Part shown: positions 25,700-34,552 of the stretch, piece by piece
How the letters are laid out: each line of letters opens with the position of its first letter
How positions within the stretch are numbered: the first letter of the stretch is position 1
From: Ktedonobacter sp. SOSP1-85
Lineage (GTDB): Bacteria > Chloroflexota > Ktedonobacteria > Ktedonobacterales > Ktedonobacteraceae
NCBI RefSeq assembly: GCF_016587415.1
Contig: NZ_BNJI01000001.1
Span: forward strand, 5,309,501-5,373,500
Direction: 5' to 3'
Length of the DNA: 64,000 nt
Translations under genes and position numbers: made by a program
Notes under the pieces: generated by a model
Seen by the model: the letters and a program-made list of their open reading frames with translations, nothing else
Databases searched by the model: none
Told to the model about the DNA's origin: nothing

Positions 25700-27880
25700 C
25701 TATCCTCGCACTTTCCAGATCAAAATAGAGGCGTTGTCATCTCCATAGCTTGCTGCCAACCATTTGCCATCAGGCGACCAGGAGAGTGCCTCAACGCTTC
25801 GCGTGCCAGTGGTTGTACTGGTAAGCGGGCCATGTATGGGAGGAGCTTTATCTCGAAGATTCCAGAGGAAAATTTCCCCGCCGGTGGTGCCTGCGGCTAC
25901 CGCGGGAGCAAGTGATGCGGGATTGCAGGCGATACAATTAATACGCGGCGCGCTAATGGAAGAATCCAGCGGTATATTCGCGTCGTCGGTTGGCTTTCTC
26001 AAGCTAGAGGGAATTTGAAGGTTTAGCGCCTCATCCTGAGAAGAGAAGTAGCTGATGTTGCCAGTATCAGAGTCCGTGAGCATTACAAGTGTTTTACTAT
26101 CCGCGGCCCAGGCAACGTCATAATTTGATGAAGGCAAGGGCAGGGTGCTGCGCGGCTGCCAGCTTGTGGTGGCAGATGATATCTGGAAGGAACCAATAAC
26201 AATGTTGTCATCACGCTGGAATGCCGCCTGTGTCCCATCAGGGGAGAGAGACAGCGTGTCGGATTTGAAGGCTAAATTTTTGCCCGCATTGGGGTCAATG
26301 ACATGCAGATTTTGTAGCTGCGCGTCCAGCGTACACATCTCAGTACGGCTCGGCGTTTTCTTTGAGACATCTTCTGGAATGAATCTGAGTATCACCAGGG
26401 AATTGTTGGGGAGCCAGCAGAGGCTGAGGTAGCGTTCTAACATTATGGGAGGAGTGAGAGGCGCCAGTTGTGGTGAGAAGATACCCAGCTGCGCCTTGTT
26501 ATTGTTGAGGTAGTTCGCCACGGCCACGCGTTGCCCATCTCGTGACCACGCCACGAGAGACCCATCAAACTCATATTGCAGGTGCTTCCCACTATATAAT
26601 GGGGACGTATCAGAACGATCTGGTTTCCGTAGGAGACTGGCAATATCCCAGCGCAGTACCAGCGTATCGTCACCGGCGGTAATAAGTGTTTTACTATCAG
26701 GGGACCAGGCCATTTGAGTGGGCGCAGCATTATGCCCGGTCAGCACAAGCGCCAGATCGCGTGACTCTGAGGGAGCAGGACGAGCGGAGAGGGGAGGCTG
26801 GGACGGGAGTATGGGAGAAGAGGTAGAGGTATGTTGTAGCCAGCCCCAGGTTCCCAATGCTCCACCAGTTACAAAGGCAACCGTGACCGCGCTACTGAGC
26901 AGGAATTGACGACGGTCAGGTCGTGTAACCTTCTGGTGTGTTATGTCATGAATGGATTCGTCCTCAAACGCGAGCGTCGGTAGATCACGCTGCGTACGCA
27001 AAGCGACATACTGGTGCGCAGTGTGCCCATAGGCTTGCTCTAACTGTTCCACCAGCTCCCCTGCCAGGGCGGGGCGTTGTTGGGGCTCTTTTGCCAGGCC
27101 TTGAAGCAGGATCCGCTCGAAGGTAGCCGAGAGAGCGGCGTTGAATTGACGAGGCGAGGGCGGCTTCTCTAATGCATGCAGCATTATTGTCGAGAGCGCG
27201 GTCTCACCCTCAAAGGGAAGATGACCTGTAAAGAGTTGATAGGCAATAATCGCGAGGCTATAGATATCGCTCGTCGTCGTGGCCCGGCCCTGAGCCTGTT
27301 CGGGGGCCATATATTCTGGTGTTCCCAGGTCACTTTCGCCCCTGGCATCTTGTTCAGGAGATGTCAAGAGGCGTGCAATGCCGAAATCCGCAAGCAAGAG
27401 CCAGCGCCCATCGCGTATTAGCATATTCGCAGGCTTAATATCGCGGTGGATGATATGGTGCTGGTGGGCATGATCGATGGCCTCAGCAGCTTGCTTGAGG
27501 AGCGTAAATGCCTTATCCGCTGGAAGTGGTTGGTTAGATGTGAGGTGACCTTGCAGCGATCCGTCCTCAATAAACGGGAACACTATATAGGGGAGCGTTT
27601 CTCCTGAAGGAAGGAGGTGTTTCCCATAGTCATGGATTTGAAGTATGTGGGGATGAGCAAGGGCCGCGACCGCTCTTGCTACTCGCTCGAAGCGCCGTGC
27701 AAAGGCGCGATCCTGTTGTGGGTAAATAGGTAGTGTTTTCACTGCTACCTGGCGCTCAAGACGTGGGTCTCGGCAGAGCCAGACATCGCCTGTATTGCCG
27801 CGTCCGATGCGGCGCAGTATCTGGTAGCGTCCCAATGAGTTCACATTGAGGCGTTGAAGTGTTGTAGAGGTATGTATCAT
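25700..27880 (-). CDS. Ser/Thr kinase-like protein with WD40 propeller (B1), alpha-C Glu missing
   Basis: The protein is 726 residues: a kinase domain (about 18-280), a linker, DRRQFLL (322-328) before a hydrophobic segment, then WD40-like repeats ending ILIWKV. VAVK Lys48, HRDIKPAN, DFG and APE are present, but the alpha-C Glu that pairs with the Lys is Val67 (FERVARA against FEYEARS in its sister), and the glycine loop is GRGNTGDV. This suggests weak activity or a pseudokinase role. The closest relative in the window is 30227-32425. It is spaced 3 nt from the gene before it and 4 nt from the gene after it, so it is translationally coupled. The start codon is followed by a short hydrophilic N-terminus. 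Confidence 0.92.
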   Translation of the reverse strand: MIHTSTTLQRLNVNSLGRYQILRRIGRGNTGDVWLCRDPRLERQVAVKTLPIYPQQDRAFARRFERVARAVAALAHPHILQIHDYGKHLLPSGETLPYIVFPFIEDGSLQGHLTSNQPLPADKAFTLLKQAAEAIDHAHQHHIIHRDIKPANMLIRDGRWLLLADFGIARLLTSPEQDARGESDLGTPEYMAPEQAQGRATTTSDIYSLAIIAYQLFTGHLPFEGETALSTIMLHALEKPPSPRQFNAALSATFERILLQGLAKEPQQRPALAGELVEQLEQAYGHTAHQYVALRTQRDLPTLAFEDESIHDITHQKVTRPDRRQFLLSSAVTVAFVTGGALGTWGWLQHTSTSSPILPSQPPLSARPAPSESRDLALVLTGHNAAPTQMAWSPDSKTLITAGDDTLVLRWDIASLLRKPDRSDTSPLYSGKHLQYEFDGSLVAWSRDGQRVAVANYLNNNKAQLGIFSPQLAPLTPPIMLERYLSLCWLPNNSLVILRFIPEDVSKKTPSRTEMCTLDAQLQNLHVIDPNAGKNLAFKSDTLSLSPDGTQAAFQRDDNIVIGSFQISSATTSWQPRSTLPLPSSNYDVAWAADSKTLVMLTDSDTGNISYFSSQDEALNLQIPSSLRKPTDDANIPLDSSISAPRINCIACNPASLAPAVAAGTTGGEIFLWNLRDKAPPIHGPLTSTTTGTRSVEALSWSPDGKWLAASYGDDNASILIWKVRG

Positions 27881-27883
27881 TGT

Positions 27884-30223
27884 CTACTCTCCATCTACCT
27901 GCCAGATCAGGACTATGCCATCGGTTGCTGAAGATGCTATATAACGCCCATCAGGAGACCAGGCCAGGTCGACAATAACTTCTCCCTGGCTGTGCCCATT
28001 GTTTTTGCCGAAGGCCAGTTCAGGAAGGTGATGGCCGTCCGAGGAGAGGTGCGGCTGGGTATTGTGTAAGTCCCAGACGAAGATTTGATTACTGCTCAAA
28101 TAGGTGCCCGCGACATAACGGCCATTGGGTGACCATGTGAGTTGCCCCAATTGCGGACAAAACTTATTGAAAGTTGAATAGGACGGTATCATGACGCTGC
28201 GGTGCGCGTCCAGGTCAGCACATCCCAGGATAGAAAGCACCTTTTTCTGAGCGGTGTCAAAGATGACGGCAATATCGACATCGCTGGCAAGGAACTGCGT
28301 CGGGCTAGTGGGCGAATTGAGGAACGTCAAGAAATACACGATACCCTTTTGCCCTGGCTTTTCAGGAAGGGTCAGTAGCGTGGCTCTTTGACCAGTCTGG
28401 ACATTCCAGCTCGTAATGCTGTTTGGCTGAAAGTATTCCAGAATTTGCTGCTCGTCATGTGACCAGCAGAGGGCTGGAGGGGCATCAAAGAGATCCGACA
28501 CTGTATCCTGCGTGGATTGCTCAGGATTGGTAAAGCGTTTGAAGACACCATGGGTTGTCCCTGGATGCCAGAGCGAAATATTCCCTTGCCTGGTTCCTGT
28601 TGCCAGCACCTGATTAGAAGATGACCAACTCAAGCCGCGATACAATCTATCTGCGCTGGTGCTGGGATCAGTGTAGAGCTGAAGGGAGGCGCGAGGCTGA
28701 AAGACATCGACCGTTGCCAGGACTGCATCTGAGCCTGCCCATCCTTCCAGAGGGGCAAAGAGCGCCAGAGCGTGTCCATCTGGCGACCAGGTCAGGCTAT
28801 TCCGGTTGACAGTGGCTCCAATTTTCCAATTTGCCGAAGCGTGGGAGAGGTTGCTTGGCGTATGCCCCTGGGAAGAGAGTGAGGCGTCAAGGTCCCAGAC
28901 CTGGACCAGGTTATCGTAGCCAGCGGTTGCCAGGTAGCGGCCGCGCGGGTGCCAGCGGACATTCCAGATAATATCGGTTAGTCCATTAAGTTTCAGGATG
29001 GGTCGACCGGGATGCAACTGTTGGGGACCAGGCACCTGCGCATATGAGCGATAGAGCGAGCTCCCTAACGCCAGGCCTGAGCCAGCCAGGAAGACGGCTG
29101 CCGAGGTAACACCCAGCATAAAGGCCCGCCTGTTCACGTGAGCGCGTTTGCGTGCCTGGTCGGGTACTTGTGTTTGTGTCGTTTCAAGAGCTTGCCCTGT
29201 TGAAAACGTGTGTAGTTGTGTGCCAGGCGTGGCAAGGTTCAACGTAGAGGCAATCCCAACGGGAAGGGTTTGATAGGGACCGCTTTCTCGTGTAGCATTG
29301 TGGGCGCGCTTATTCCAGGGCGCGACAAGCGTTGCATCGGGATCATCTGCCTTCGTGATATGAGACGGTTGGCGTATTTGTAAACTCTGCTCCAGGGCCT
29401 CAACAAAGGCTACGCAGTTCGAAGGGCGCTCCTCAGGTTGTTTTGAAAGCGCGATAAGTAGCAGTTGCACAGCCTCCTCGGGAAGTTGCGGCTGAAACTG
29501 ACGAGGAGAGGGAGGTGGTTCCTGAATATGTTTGAGTAGCACAGCGAGAGCATCTTCGCCCTCAAATGGTAGTCTGCCAGTGAAGAGTTGATAGGCAATG
29601 ACTGCGAGGCTGTAGAGATCGCTGGCCGTGACAGCCTTCTCCTGGATGCGTTCAGGGGCCATATATTCCGGGGTGCCGACCGCCACACTGGTACGGCTGT
29701 GATAGGTCGAGGTCGAGAGTAAGCGCGCAATGCCAAAATCGGAGAGATAGAGCTGGTCATCCTGGAGTAGCATATTGGAGGGTGTCACGTCACGATGTAG
29801 CACCTGTCGACTGTGCGCGTAGTCAATGGCCTCAGCAGCCTGGCGCAGATAGCGCAAACTCACCCTGGTAGGAAGAAGCTCCCCCAGGCTCTCCATACGA
29901 TTGCGCAGCGCGCCCCCATTGAGAAATGGCATGACCAGGTAGGTAATAACATCATCACCCTGGTGTAGTTCCCCAAAATCATGGACAGAGAGAATATGGG
30001 GATGATCGAGTGAGGCGGCTAGACGTGCCTCGTTCTGGAAGGCGTCCAGGTATTCCTTCTCACTGTCGAGAACAGGAAGCAAGAGTTTGATGGCTACCTG
30101 GCGATGGAGTTGTGTATCTTCAGCCTGCCAGACCTCACCCATTCCCCCACGCCCAAGCAGGCTGAGCAGGAGGTAACGTCCGAGTGAGCGGCCCTGCCAT
30201 TGATGTGTTTGATGTGCGAACAT
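27884..30223 (-). CDS. Ser/Thr kinase-like protein with WD40 propeller (A2), catalytic-loop Lys replaced
   Basis: The protein is 779 residues, sister of A1. The kinase domain (about 16-276) keeps GRGGMGEVW, VAIK Lys46, alpha-C Glu65, HRD Asp145, DFG 162-164 and an APE motif. The catalytic loop reads HRDVTPSN: the Lys two residues after the Asp, invariant in Ser/Thr kinases, is Thr147. NRRAFML (364-370) precedes a hydrophobic segment, followed by a WD40-like propeller (WHPRGRYLATAG, WSPDGRYIASSA) ending VLIWQVDGE. The kinase may have reduced activity. Sits 3 nt from each neighbour in the operon. Confidence 0.92.
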   Translation of the reverse strand: MFAHQTHQWQGRSLGRYLLLSLLGRGGMGEVWQAEDTQLHRQVAIKLLLPVLDSEKEYLDAFQNEARLAASLDHPHILSVHDFGELHQGDDVITYLVMPFLNGGALRNRMESLGELLPTRVSLRYLRQAAEAIDYAHSRQVLHRDVTPSNMLLQDDQLYLSDFGIARLLSTSTYHSRTSVAVGTPEYMAPERIQEKAVTASDLYSLAVIAYQLFTGRLPFEGEDALAVLLKHIQEPPPSPRQFQPQLPEEAVQLLLIALSKQPEERPSNCVAFVEALEQSLQIRQPSHITKADDPDATLVAPWNKRAHNATRESGPYQTLPVGIASTLNLATPGTQLHTFSTGQALETTQTQVPDQARKRAHVNRRAFMLGVTSAAVFLAGSGLALGSSLYRSYAQVPGPQQLHPGRPILKLNGLTDIIWNVRWHPRGRYLATAGYDNLVQVWDLDASLSSQGHTPSNLSHASANWKIGATVNRNSLTWSPDGHALALFAPLEGWAGSDAVLATVDVFQPRASLQLYTDPSTSADRLYRGLSWSSSNQVLATGTRQGNISLWHPGTTHGVFKRFTNPEQSTQDTVSDLFDAPPALCWSHDEQQILEYFQPNSITSWNVQTGQRATLLTLPEKPGQKGIVYFLTFLNSPTSPTQFLASDVDIAVIFDTAQKKVLSILGCADLDAHRSVMIPSYSTFNKFCPQLGQLTWSPNGRYVAGTYLSSNQIFVWDLHNTQPHLSSDGHHLPELAFGKNNGHSQGEVIVDLAWSPDGRYIASSATDGIVLIWQVDGE

Positions 30224-30226
30224 TAT

Positions 30227-32425
30227 CTATCGTCCTTCTAGCTGCCAGATGAGAAGCGAGAGATCGCGGTCATCGAATGCAGCGGCCAGCCATTTACCAT
30301 CAGGCGACCAGGAGAGTGTAGGTATAGGCGTTGTGCGGCCAAGTGTATCGAGCGTGCGAACAGGCGTGGCCTTGCTTTCATTCATATCCCAGAGATACAA
30401 GTCACCGGTATCTGTGCCAGTAGCCAGAGCGGGTGACATTGACGTTGGATTGCATGCTATGCAGTTGATATTCCGTGGTTTTCCCTTACCAGTCGTAGGG
30501 ACTGTGAAGGCGTGTAAAGCGGGAGATTGCTCCTGCCAGTTATAAAAGAACAGCCGGGGGTCAATCTCGGAAAGCACGACGATATATTTGCCATCAGCGA
30601 CCCAGCGTGCATCCTGAATAGTGTCTCCTTCATACCCAGTGTGAGGTGCTGGCAGGAGGGTGAAATGTTCCTTTATTTGCCAGTCGGGGTGATCAGAAAG
30701 CGAGAACGCCCCAACTTCGATGTTCCTTCCGTGAAGAAAGGCGTAGAGCGTTGTATTCGTTGCTGAGGGAGTGATCAATACATTGTCGCCGACAATGAGA
30801 TCGTTCGCGCGCGTAAATAGTTTAGTTGGCTGGCTGGGATTACGTGTATCCACAACATAGACCGTATAGTTTCCAGGGTCAGTAGGATTCTGCTGTGTGT
30901 ACCCCTCAATGTGTACGAGCGCGAGTTGAGTATTGGAGAGCCAGGTGAGCCCTGCGAGAGGATTTGTGCCATCTGCAAGGGTAATTGTTGCCCTCTCGTG
31001 AAATTTGGCGTCACAAAGCTGGACCTGGACCTTTTGCTCATTCCAGACGGTATTGGCAATCGCCAATGTTTTGCCATCGGGTGACCAGGAGGGATAGAGT
31101 TGCCCGCCGTAATAAGGCAGGGATTGAGCCGCGTAGAGCGGAGCACCCGGTGCTTGATCAGGCTGACGCAAGAGATCCTCAATATCCCAACGTAGCACAT
31201 AGCCATCCACGCCAGCGGAAAAGAGCGATGTACTCTCGAGCGACCAGGAGAGGCTATTGATATGTCTCGTATGCCCGATCAGAACTAATGAGGGCTTATG
31301 AGGGCCCGTAGAGGGCGGGCGAGCCGAGAGGGCGGGCGGTTGTGGTAGGTCCTGGAGATGTGTTGGCTGTATATGTATGTAGCCCCAGGCCCCTAGTGCT
31401 CCACCCGCGATGAGCGCGGCGCCAGAGGCACCCGCAAAGAGGAGTTGACGACGCGAGAGTGTACGTTTGCCCGTCTCCTGAGTTGCAGCCTCTCCTGGTG
31501 GCGTCTCGCGAAATGCGAGTTCCGGATGTTCTTCTAGCGTGCCCAGGTGCCGAAATATAAAGGAGGAATCAAAGAATGCCTGCTCCAATTGTTGAACGAA
31601 CTCACTCGCGAGCGCAGGGCGTTTCTGCGGATCTTTGGCCAGGCCCTGTAAGAGTACTTGCTCAAACGTGGCAGGAAGATCGTTGTTATACTGGCGCGGA
31701 GAGGGGGGAGGAAGCGTGAGATGCTGCAAGATCGTAGCGAGAGCGGTCTCTCCCTGAAAAGGGAGGTGTCTGGTGAAGAATTGAAAGGCGATCACAGCCA
31801 GGCTATAATTGTCGCTCGTGATCGTTGCCTTGCCTTGTGCCTGCTCAGGTGCCATATATTCAGGGGTGCCGAAGCCTACACTCCCTTTCGTCATCTGCAC
31901 ACTTGAAGTGAGTATGCGGGCAATACCGAAATCGGCCAGGAGAAGCCACTGTTCATCGCGCAGGAGCATATTATCGGGCTTAATATCGCGATGGATGATG
32001 CCCTGTTTATGCGCGTAATCAATGGCTTCGGCTGCCTGTCTCAAAAAGAGAAAGATGCCCTGAGGGGGCAGCAGGTATGGCCGGATTGCCAGGTACTTAC
32101 CGAGGGATCTGCCCTGAATATACGGCATGACGATAAAAGGAAGAAGTGAGCCATCTGACAACACTTCTTTACCATAATCATGGACTTCTAAAATATGGGG
32201 ATGTGTCAAGACGGCAGCTGATCTGGCCTCGTATTCAAAGCGTCTTACAAAATCCTGATCCTGCTGCCCATGAACGGGCAATGTTTTAATCGCTACCTGG
32301 CGACCTAAGCGAGGATCATCACAGAGCCAAACCTCACCCATTCCGCCGCGTCCAATGCGCCGTACGATCTTATAGCGGCCTAGAGCGGCTACTTCTGTGA
32401 TCGGTAAAACATCCTGTTTTTCCAT
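30227..32425 (-). CDS. Ser/Thr protein kinase with WD40 propeller (B2), first gene of the array
   Basis: The protein is 732 residues. The kinase domain (about 17-280) has GRGGMGEVW, VAIK Lys47, alpha-C Glu66, HRDIKPDN (Asp147, Lys149), DFG at 165 and APE at 192, so all key residues are kept. SRRQLLF (324-330) precedes a small-residue-rich hydrophobic segment (about 330-350). The C-terminal half is a WD40-type propeller (HINSLSWSLES, YVLRWDIEDLL, LSWSPDGKWLAAAF). It is the first gene of a four-gene operon, and its pattern is closest to 25700-27880. The likely role is a membrane receptor kinase whose propeller senses an external signal; targets are unknown. Confidence 0.93.
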   Translation of the reverse strand: MEKQDVLPITEVAALGRYKIVRRIGRGGMGEVWLCDDPRLGRQVAIKTLPVHGQQDQDFVRRFEYEARSAAVLTHPHILEVHDYGKEVLSDGSLLPFIVMPYIQGRSLGKYLAIRPYLLPPQGIFLFLRQAAEAIDYAHKQGIIHRDIKPDNMLLRDEQWLLLADFGIARILTSSVQMTKGSVGFGTPEYMAPEQAQGKATITSDNYSLAVIAFQFFTRHLPFQGETALATILQHLTLPPPSPRQYNNDLPATFEQVLLQGLAKDPQKRPALASEFVQQLEQAFFDSSFIFRHLGTLEEHPELAFRETPPGEAATQETGKRTLSRRQLLFAGASGAALIAGGALGAWGYIHIQPTHLQDLPQPPALSARPPSTGPHKPSLVLIGHTRHINSLSWSLESTSLFSAGVDGYVLRWDIEDLLRQPDQAPGAPLYAAQSLPYYGGQLYPSWSPDGKTLAIANTVWNEQKVQVQLCDAKFHERATITLADGTNPLAGLTWLSNTQLALVHIEGYTQQNPTDPGNYTVYVVDTRNPSQPTKLFTRANDLIVGDNVLITPSATNTTLYAFLHGRNIEVGAFSLSDHPDWQIKEHFTLLPAPHTGYEGDTIQDARWVADGKYIVVLSEIDPRLFFYNWQEQSPALHAFTVPTTGKGKPRNINCIACNPTSMSPALATGTDTGDLYLWDMNESKATPVRTLDTLGRTTPIPTLSWSPDGKWLAAAFDDRDLSLLIWQLEGR

Positions 32426-32675
32426 ATACGCTTTCGTTTAATCCTTCATGCGAGATTTCAACTGTTATCCAGTAATATAGCAGAAATAGAGCTTGATGGA
32501 TATGTGCTCCACCACTTTTTACCTGACATCTCAAAGTAGTGTGCAGATACATTGAGCTTTGCGGGGGCACGACGGTCGGAGCACGAGATCAACCTTTCTG
32601 CATGCCGCTGTCAGACGGGTAAGAGATATGCTTTTTTGGGAACCAAAAAGTAGAAGAGATCATTATATGCATAGC
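32426..32675. promoter_or_regulatory. Upstream region of the kinase array
   Basis: 250 bases between the NAD-kinase-like gene and the kinase array, all minus-strand genes. No gene is seen. It must hold the promoter of the four-kinase operon, but no clear consensus promoter could be singled out. Confidence 0.4.
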
Positions 32676-33602
32676 TCATTGGGCCGCGACAAAGTGTGCC
32701 TTTCGTTCTGCCAATCCCACACGCGCGATCAGACCTGAATGGAAGGCAAGATAGTCACTCTCGATACCATCGCTAAAAATAACGCCGTTATCGGGCATCT
32801 GCGAGGTAATCACAAGCTCCTGGCCTGGTTTGAGTTGTCCAAAGACGATATTTACCTGGGAAACCTTCGAGACAAATGGTTCACGAACTGTGTACCAGAG
32901 CGTATCAGCATCCCATGGTGCCACTGGCAACACCTGTTCATGCCCCTGGGGGTGCGCAATTGCCCATGCCCCCTGTACAATCGAGCGTAACCAACCAGTA
33001 CTGCCCGCCCCGGTAGAGACAATAATGCCACTTGATATCTGTGCTTCGTGCTGTTCCCCAAGTTGGAGCAGATAGCGGGCTGAGGTGTGGCTGCGTTGAC
33101 CGATAAACAGGTCATTGATGGCGTATAATATCTGACCATCGTTCAACGTCGCCTTCACCATCGAGACGTGCCGTATCTCGCTGCGTCCCCGCGCGGCCTG
33201 CTCGACAACGCTCCGCACCTGCTCGTAGTGAAAAGGAATCAGGACTCCATCGACGCGTTGAGGATCAGGGTTGAGAGCCAGGATGGGTTGTGTTGTGAGG
33301 TACTTGGCGGTATTGATGACCAGCCCGTCAGGTCCGATCGTCACGACCAGGTCGCGCTCACGAAACTGGTAGGTTGGCAGGAAGTCCCGGTCAATGAAAT
33401 GTTGCTTTACTGTAGATGGGAGATGTTGGCGCGCAAAGTCAACGGCACGGTGGTACTGTGCATCGGCCTGCTCATACTCGCGAAATGCGACCTGATTCTG
33501 TTCCAGATAGAAACGTGCCTGCGCCCAGCTATTCATACGCTGCACCAACTCCTCCAGAGCCGTTTTTCTGGTTACAACAACAATGCGTTCAATAGCAGCC
33601 AT
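32676..33602 (-). CDS. NAD(+)/NADH-kinase-like protein
   Basis: The protein has 308 residues from the ATG at 33602, with GGGAGG 5 nt upstream; an ATG at 33614 is less well placed. It has the NAD-kinase layout: a Rossmann-like N-terminal half with VVTIGPDGLVINTAKYL at the position of the G-G-D-G motif (here G-P-D-G), INDLFIG at the N-E position (Glu replaced by Asp) and STGAGSTGW at the position of the ATP/NAD-binding T-G-S-T motif. The departures from consensus mean the substrate may not be NAD. It is preceded by an SPFH-domain gene on the same strand, and the pair probably works together (inference). Confidence 0.7.
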   Translation of the reverse strand: MAAIERIVVVTRKTALEELVQRMNSWAQARFYLEQNQVAFREYEQADAQYHRAVDFARQHLPSTVKQHFIDRDFLPTYQFRERDLVVTIGPDGLVINTAKYLTTQPILALNPDPQRVDGVLIPFHYEQVRSVVEQAARGRSEIRHVSMVKATLNDGQILYAINDLFIGQRSHTSARYLLQLGEQHEAQISSGIIVSTGAGSTGWLRSIVQGAWAIAHPQGHEQVLPVAPWDADTLWYTVREPFVSKVSQVNIVFGQLKPGQELVITSQMPDNGVIFSDGIESDYLAFHSGLIARVGLAERKAHFVAAQ

Positions 33603-33627
33603 AAATCCTCCCATGGTGTAGCAGTAG

Positions 33628-33666
33628 CCAGGAACAGATGCGCTACATGCATATGTCTGTTCCTGG
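33628..33666. other. 11-bp hairpin between SPFH and NAD-kinase-like genes
   Basis: Arms 33628-33638 and 33656-33666 are complementary. The hairpin occupies the 83-base gap and may lower expression of the downstream gene or stabilise the upstream message. Confidence 0.5.
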
Positions 33667-33685
33667 TGTGGTATGTATTCAAGGC

Positions 33686-34552
33686 TTACTGCCCATGCAA
33701 TAATTGTTCGAGAATCTCAGAGGTGATCGTCAAATTGCCAATCTTATGGGCGTTATCCGCAAAATCGTGGAAGGATAGGGCAAGCAGTTGTTTAACCTCG
33801 AGCTCCCTATAAGGGGCGAGGCGAATACGCATAGCCATAGCTTCGTACTCGGCCTCCTGACGGGTATTCTCTCCTTGCAGGTTGACGAGTTCCTTACGAC
33901 GCTCTTCCAAAACCACAGAGGTTGCCAGCTCATTCTGCTTGATCTTACGTTCCTGCTCGACTGCCTCTGCTCGGCGCGAATAGATGGCCTGGTCCGCGCG
34001 ACGCTGTAGTGCCTCACGCTGCTCTGCCTCCAGTGCCTTCGTCATCTCCGGCGTCGCTTTCAGTGCTGTATAGAAGAGGCTCATGCATTCAATACCCAGG
34101 GCTGCCAGTTCATTTCCTTCACGTAGACGGGCCAGGACATTCCGGGCCAGTGACTCCGAGCTGCGCAGAGCATCCTCAAGCGAGAGCTGTTGGAGCTGAT
34201 TCCGCGTATGCATCTGCACAATGTTGACAATGCGCTGCTGCAACTTGACCGGGTCCTCACTCTGGTAGCGACGCGTGCGTGGTTGAACCGTAAAATTGAG
34301 GAGCTGTGCCATCGTCTCAGGCGCAACAATACGAAACGTCACCTGGCCCTGGACGGTCACGGCCTGGAAATTGTTTGTTGTCTCGTTAAAGATGAAAGGC
34401 GCATCCACTGTCGAGATTGGCACCAGAGAGATCGACGTATGGGGTGCCCAATACCAGAAAGAGAGTCCCGTGCCCCGTCTCACCACATGTCCATTCACAT
34501 ACGCGAGAATATACTCTGTTGGCTCTGATTTAAAGTATGAGAAGAGTGCCAT
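33686..34552 (-). CDS. SPFH (band 7)-domain protein
   Basis: The protein has 288 residues from the ATG at 34552, chosen because AAAGGGAAA lies upstream and MALFSYFKSEPTEYILAYVNG is a typical start; the frame is open from 34582. The N-terminal 170 residues follow the SPFH fold (FNETTNNFQAVTVQGQVTFRIV). A strongly charged Ala/Glu/Arg/Lys-rich stretch (about 175-260) should form a coiled coil as in flotillin-like proteins. There is no N-terminal membrane helix, so it is cytoplasmic or peripherally bound. SPFH proteins form ring- or cage-like oligomers at membranes. It is the first gene of a two-gene unit with the NAD-kinase-like protein. Confidence 0.85.
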   Translation of the reverse strand: MALFSYFKSEPTEYILAYVNGHVVRRGTGLSFWYWAPHTSISLVPISTVDAPFIFNETTNNFQAVTVQGQVTFRIVAPETMAQLLNFTVQPRTRRYQSEDPVKLQQRIVNIVQMHTRNQLQQLSLEDALRSSESLARNVLARLREGNELAALGIECMSLFYTALKATPEMTKALEAEQREALQRRADQAIYSRRAEAVEQERKIKQNELATSVVLEERRKELVNLQGENTRQEAEYEAMAMRIRLAPYRELEVKQLLALSFHDFADNAHKIGNLTITSEILEQLLHGQ

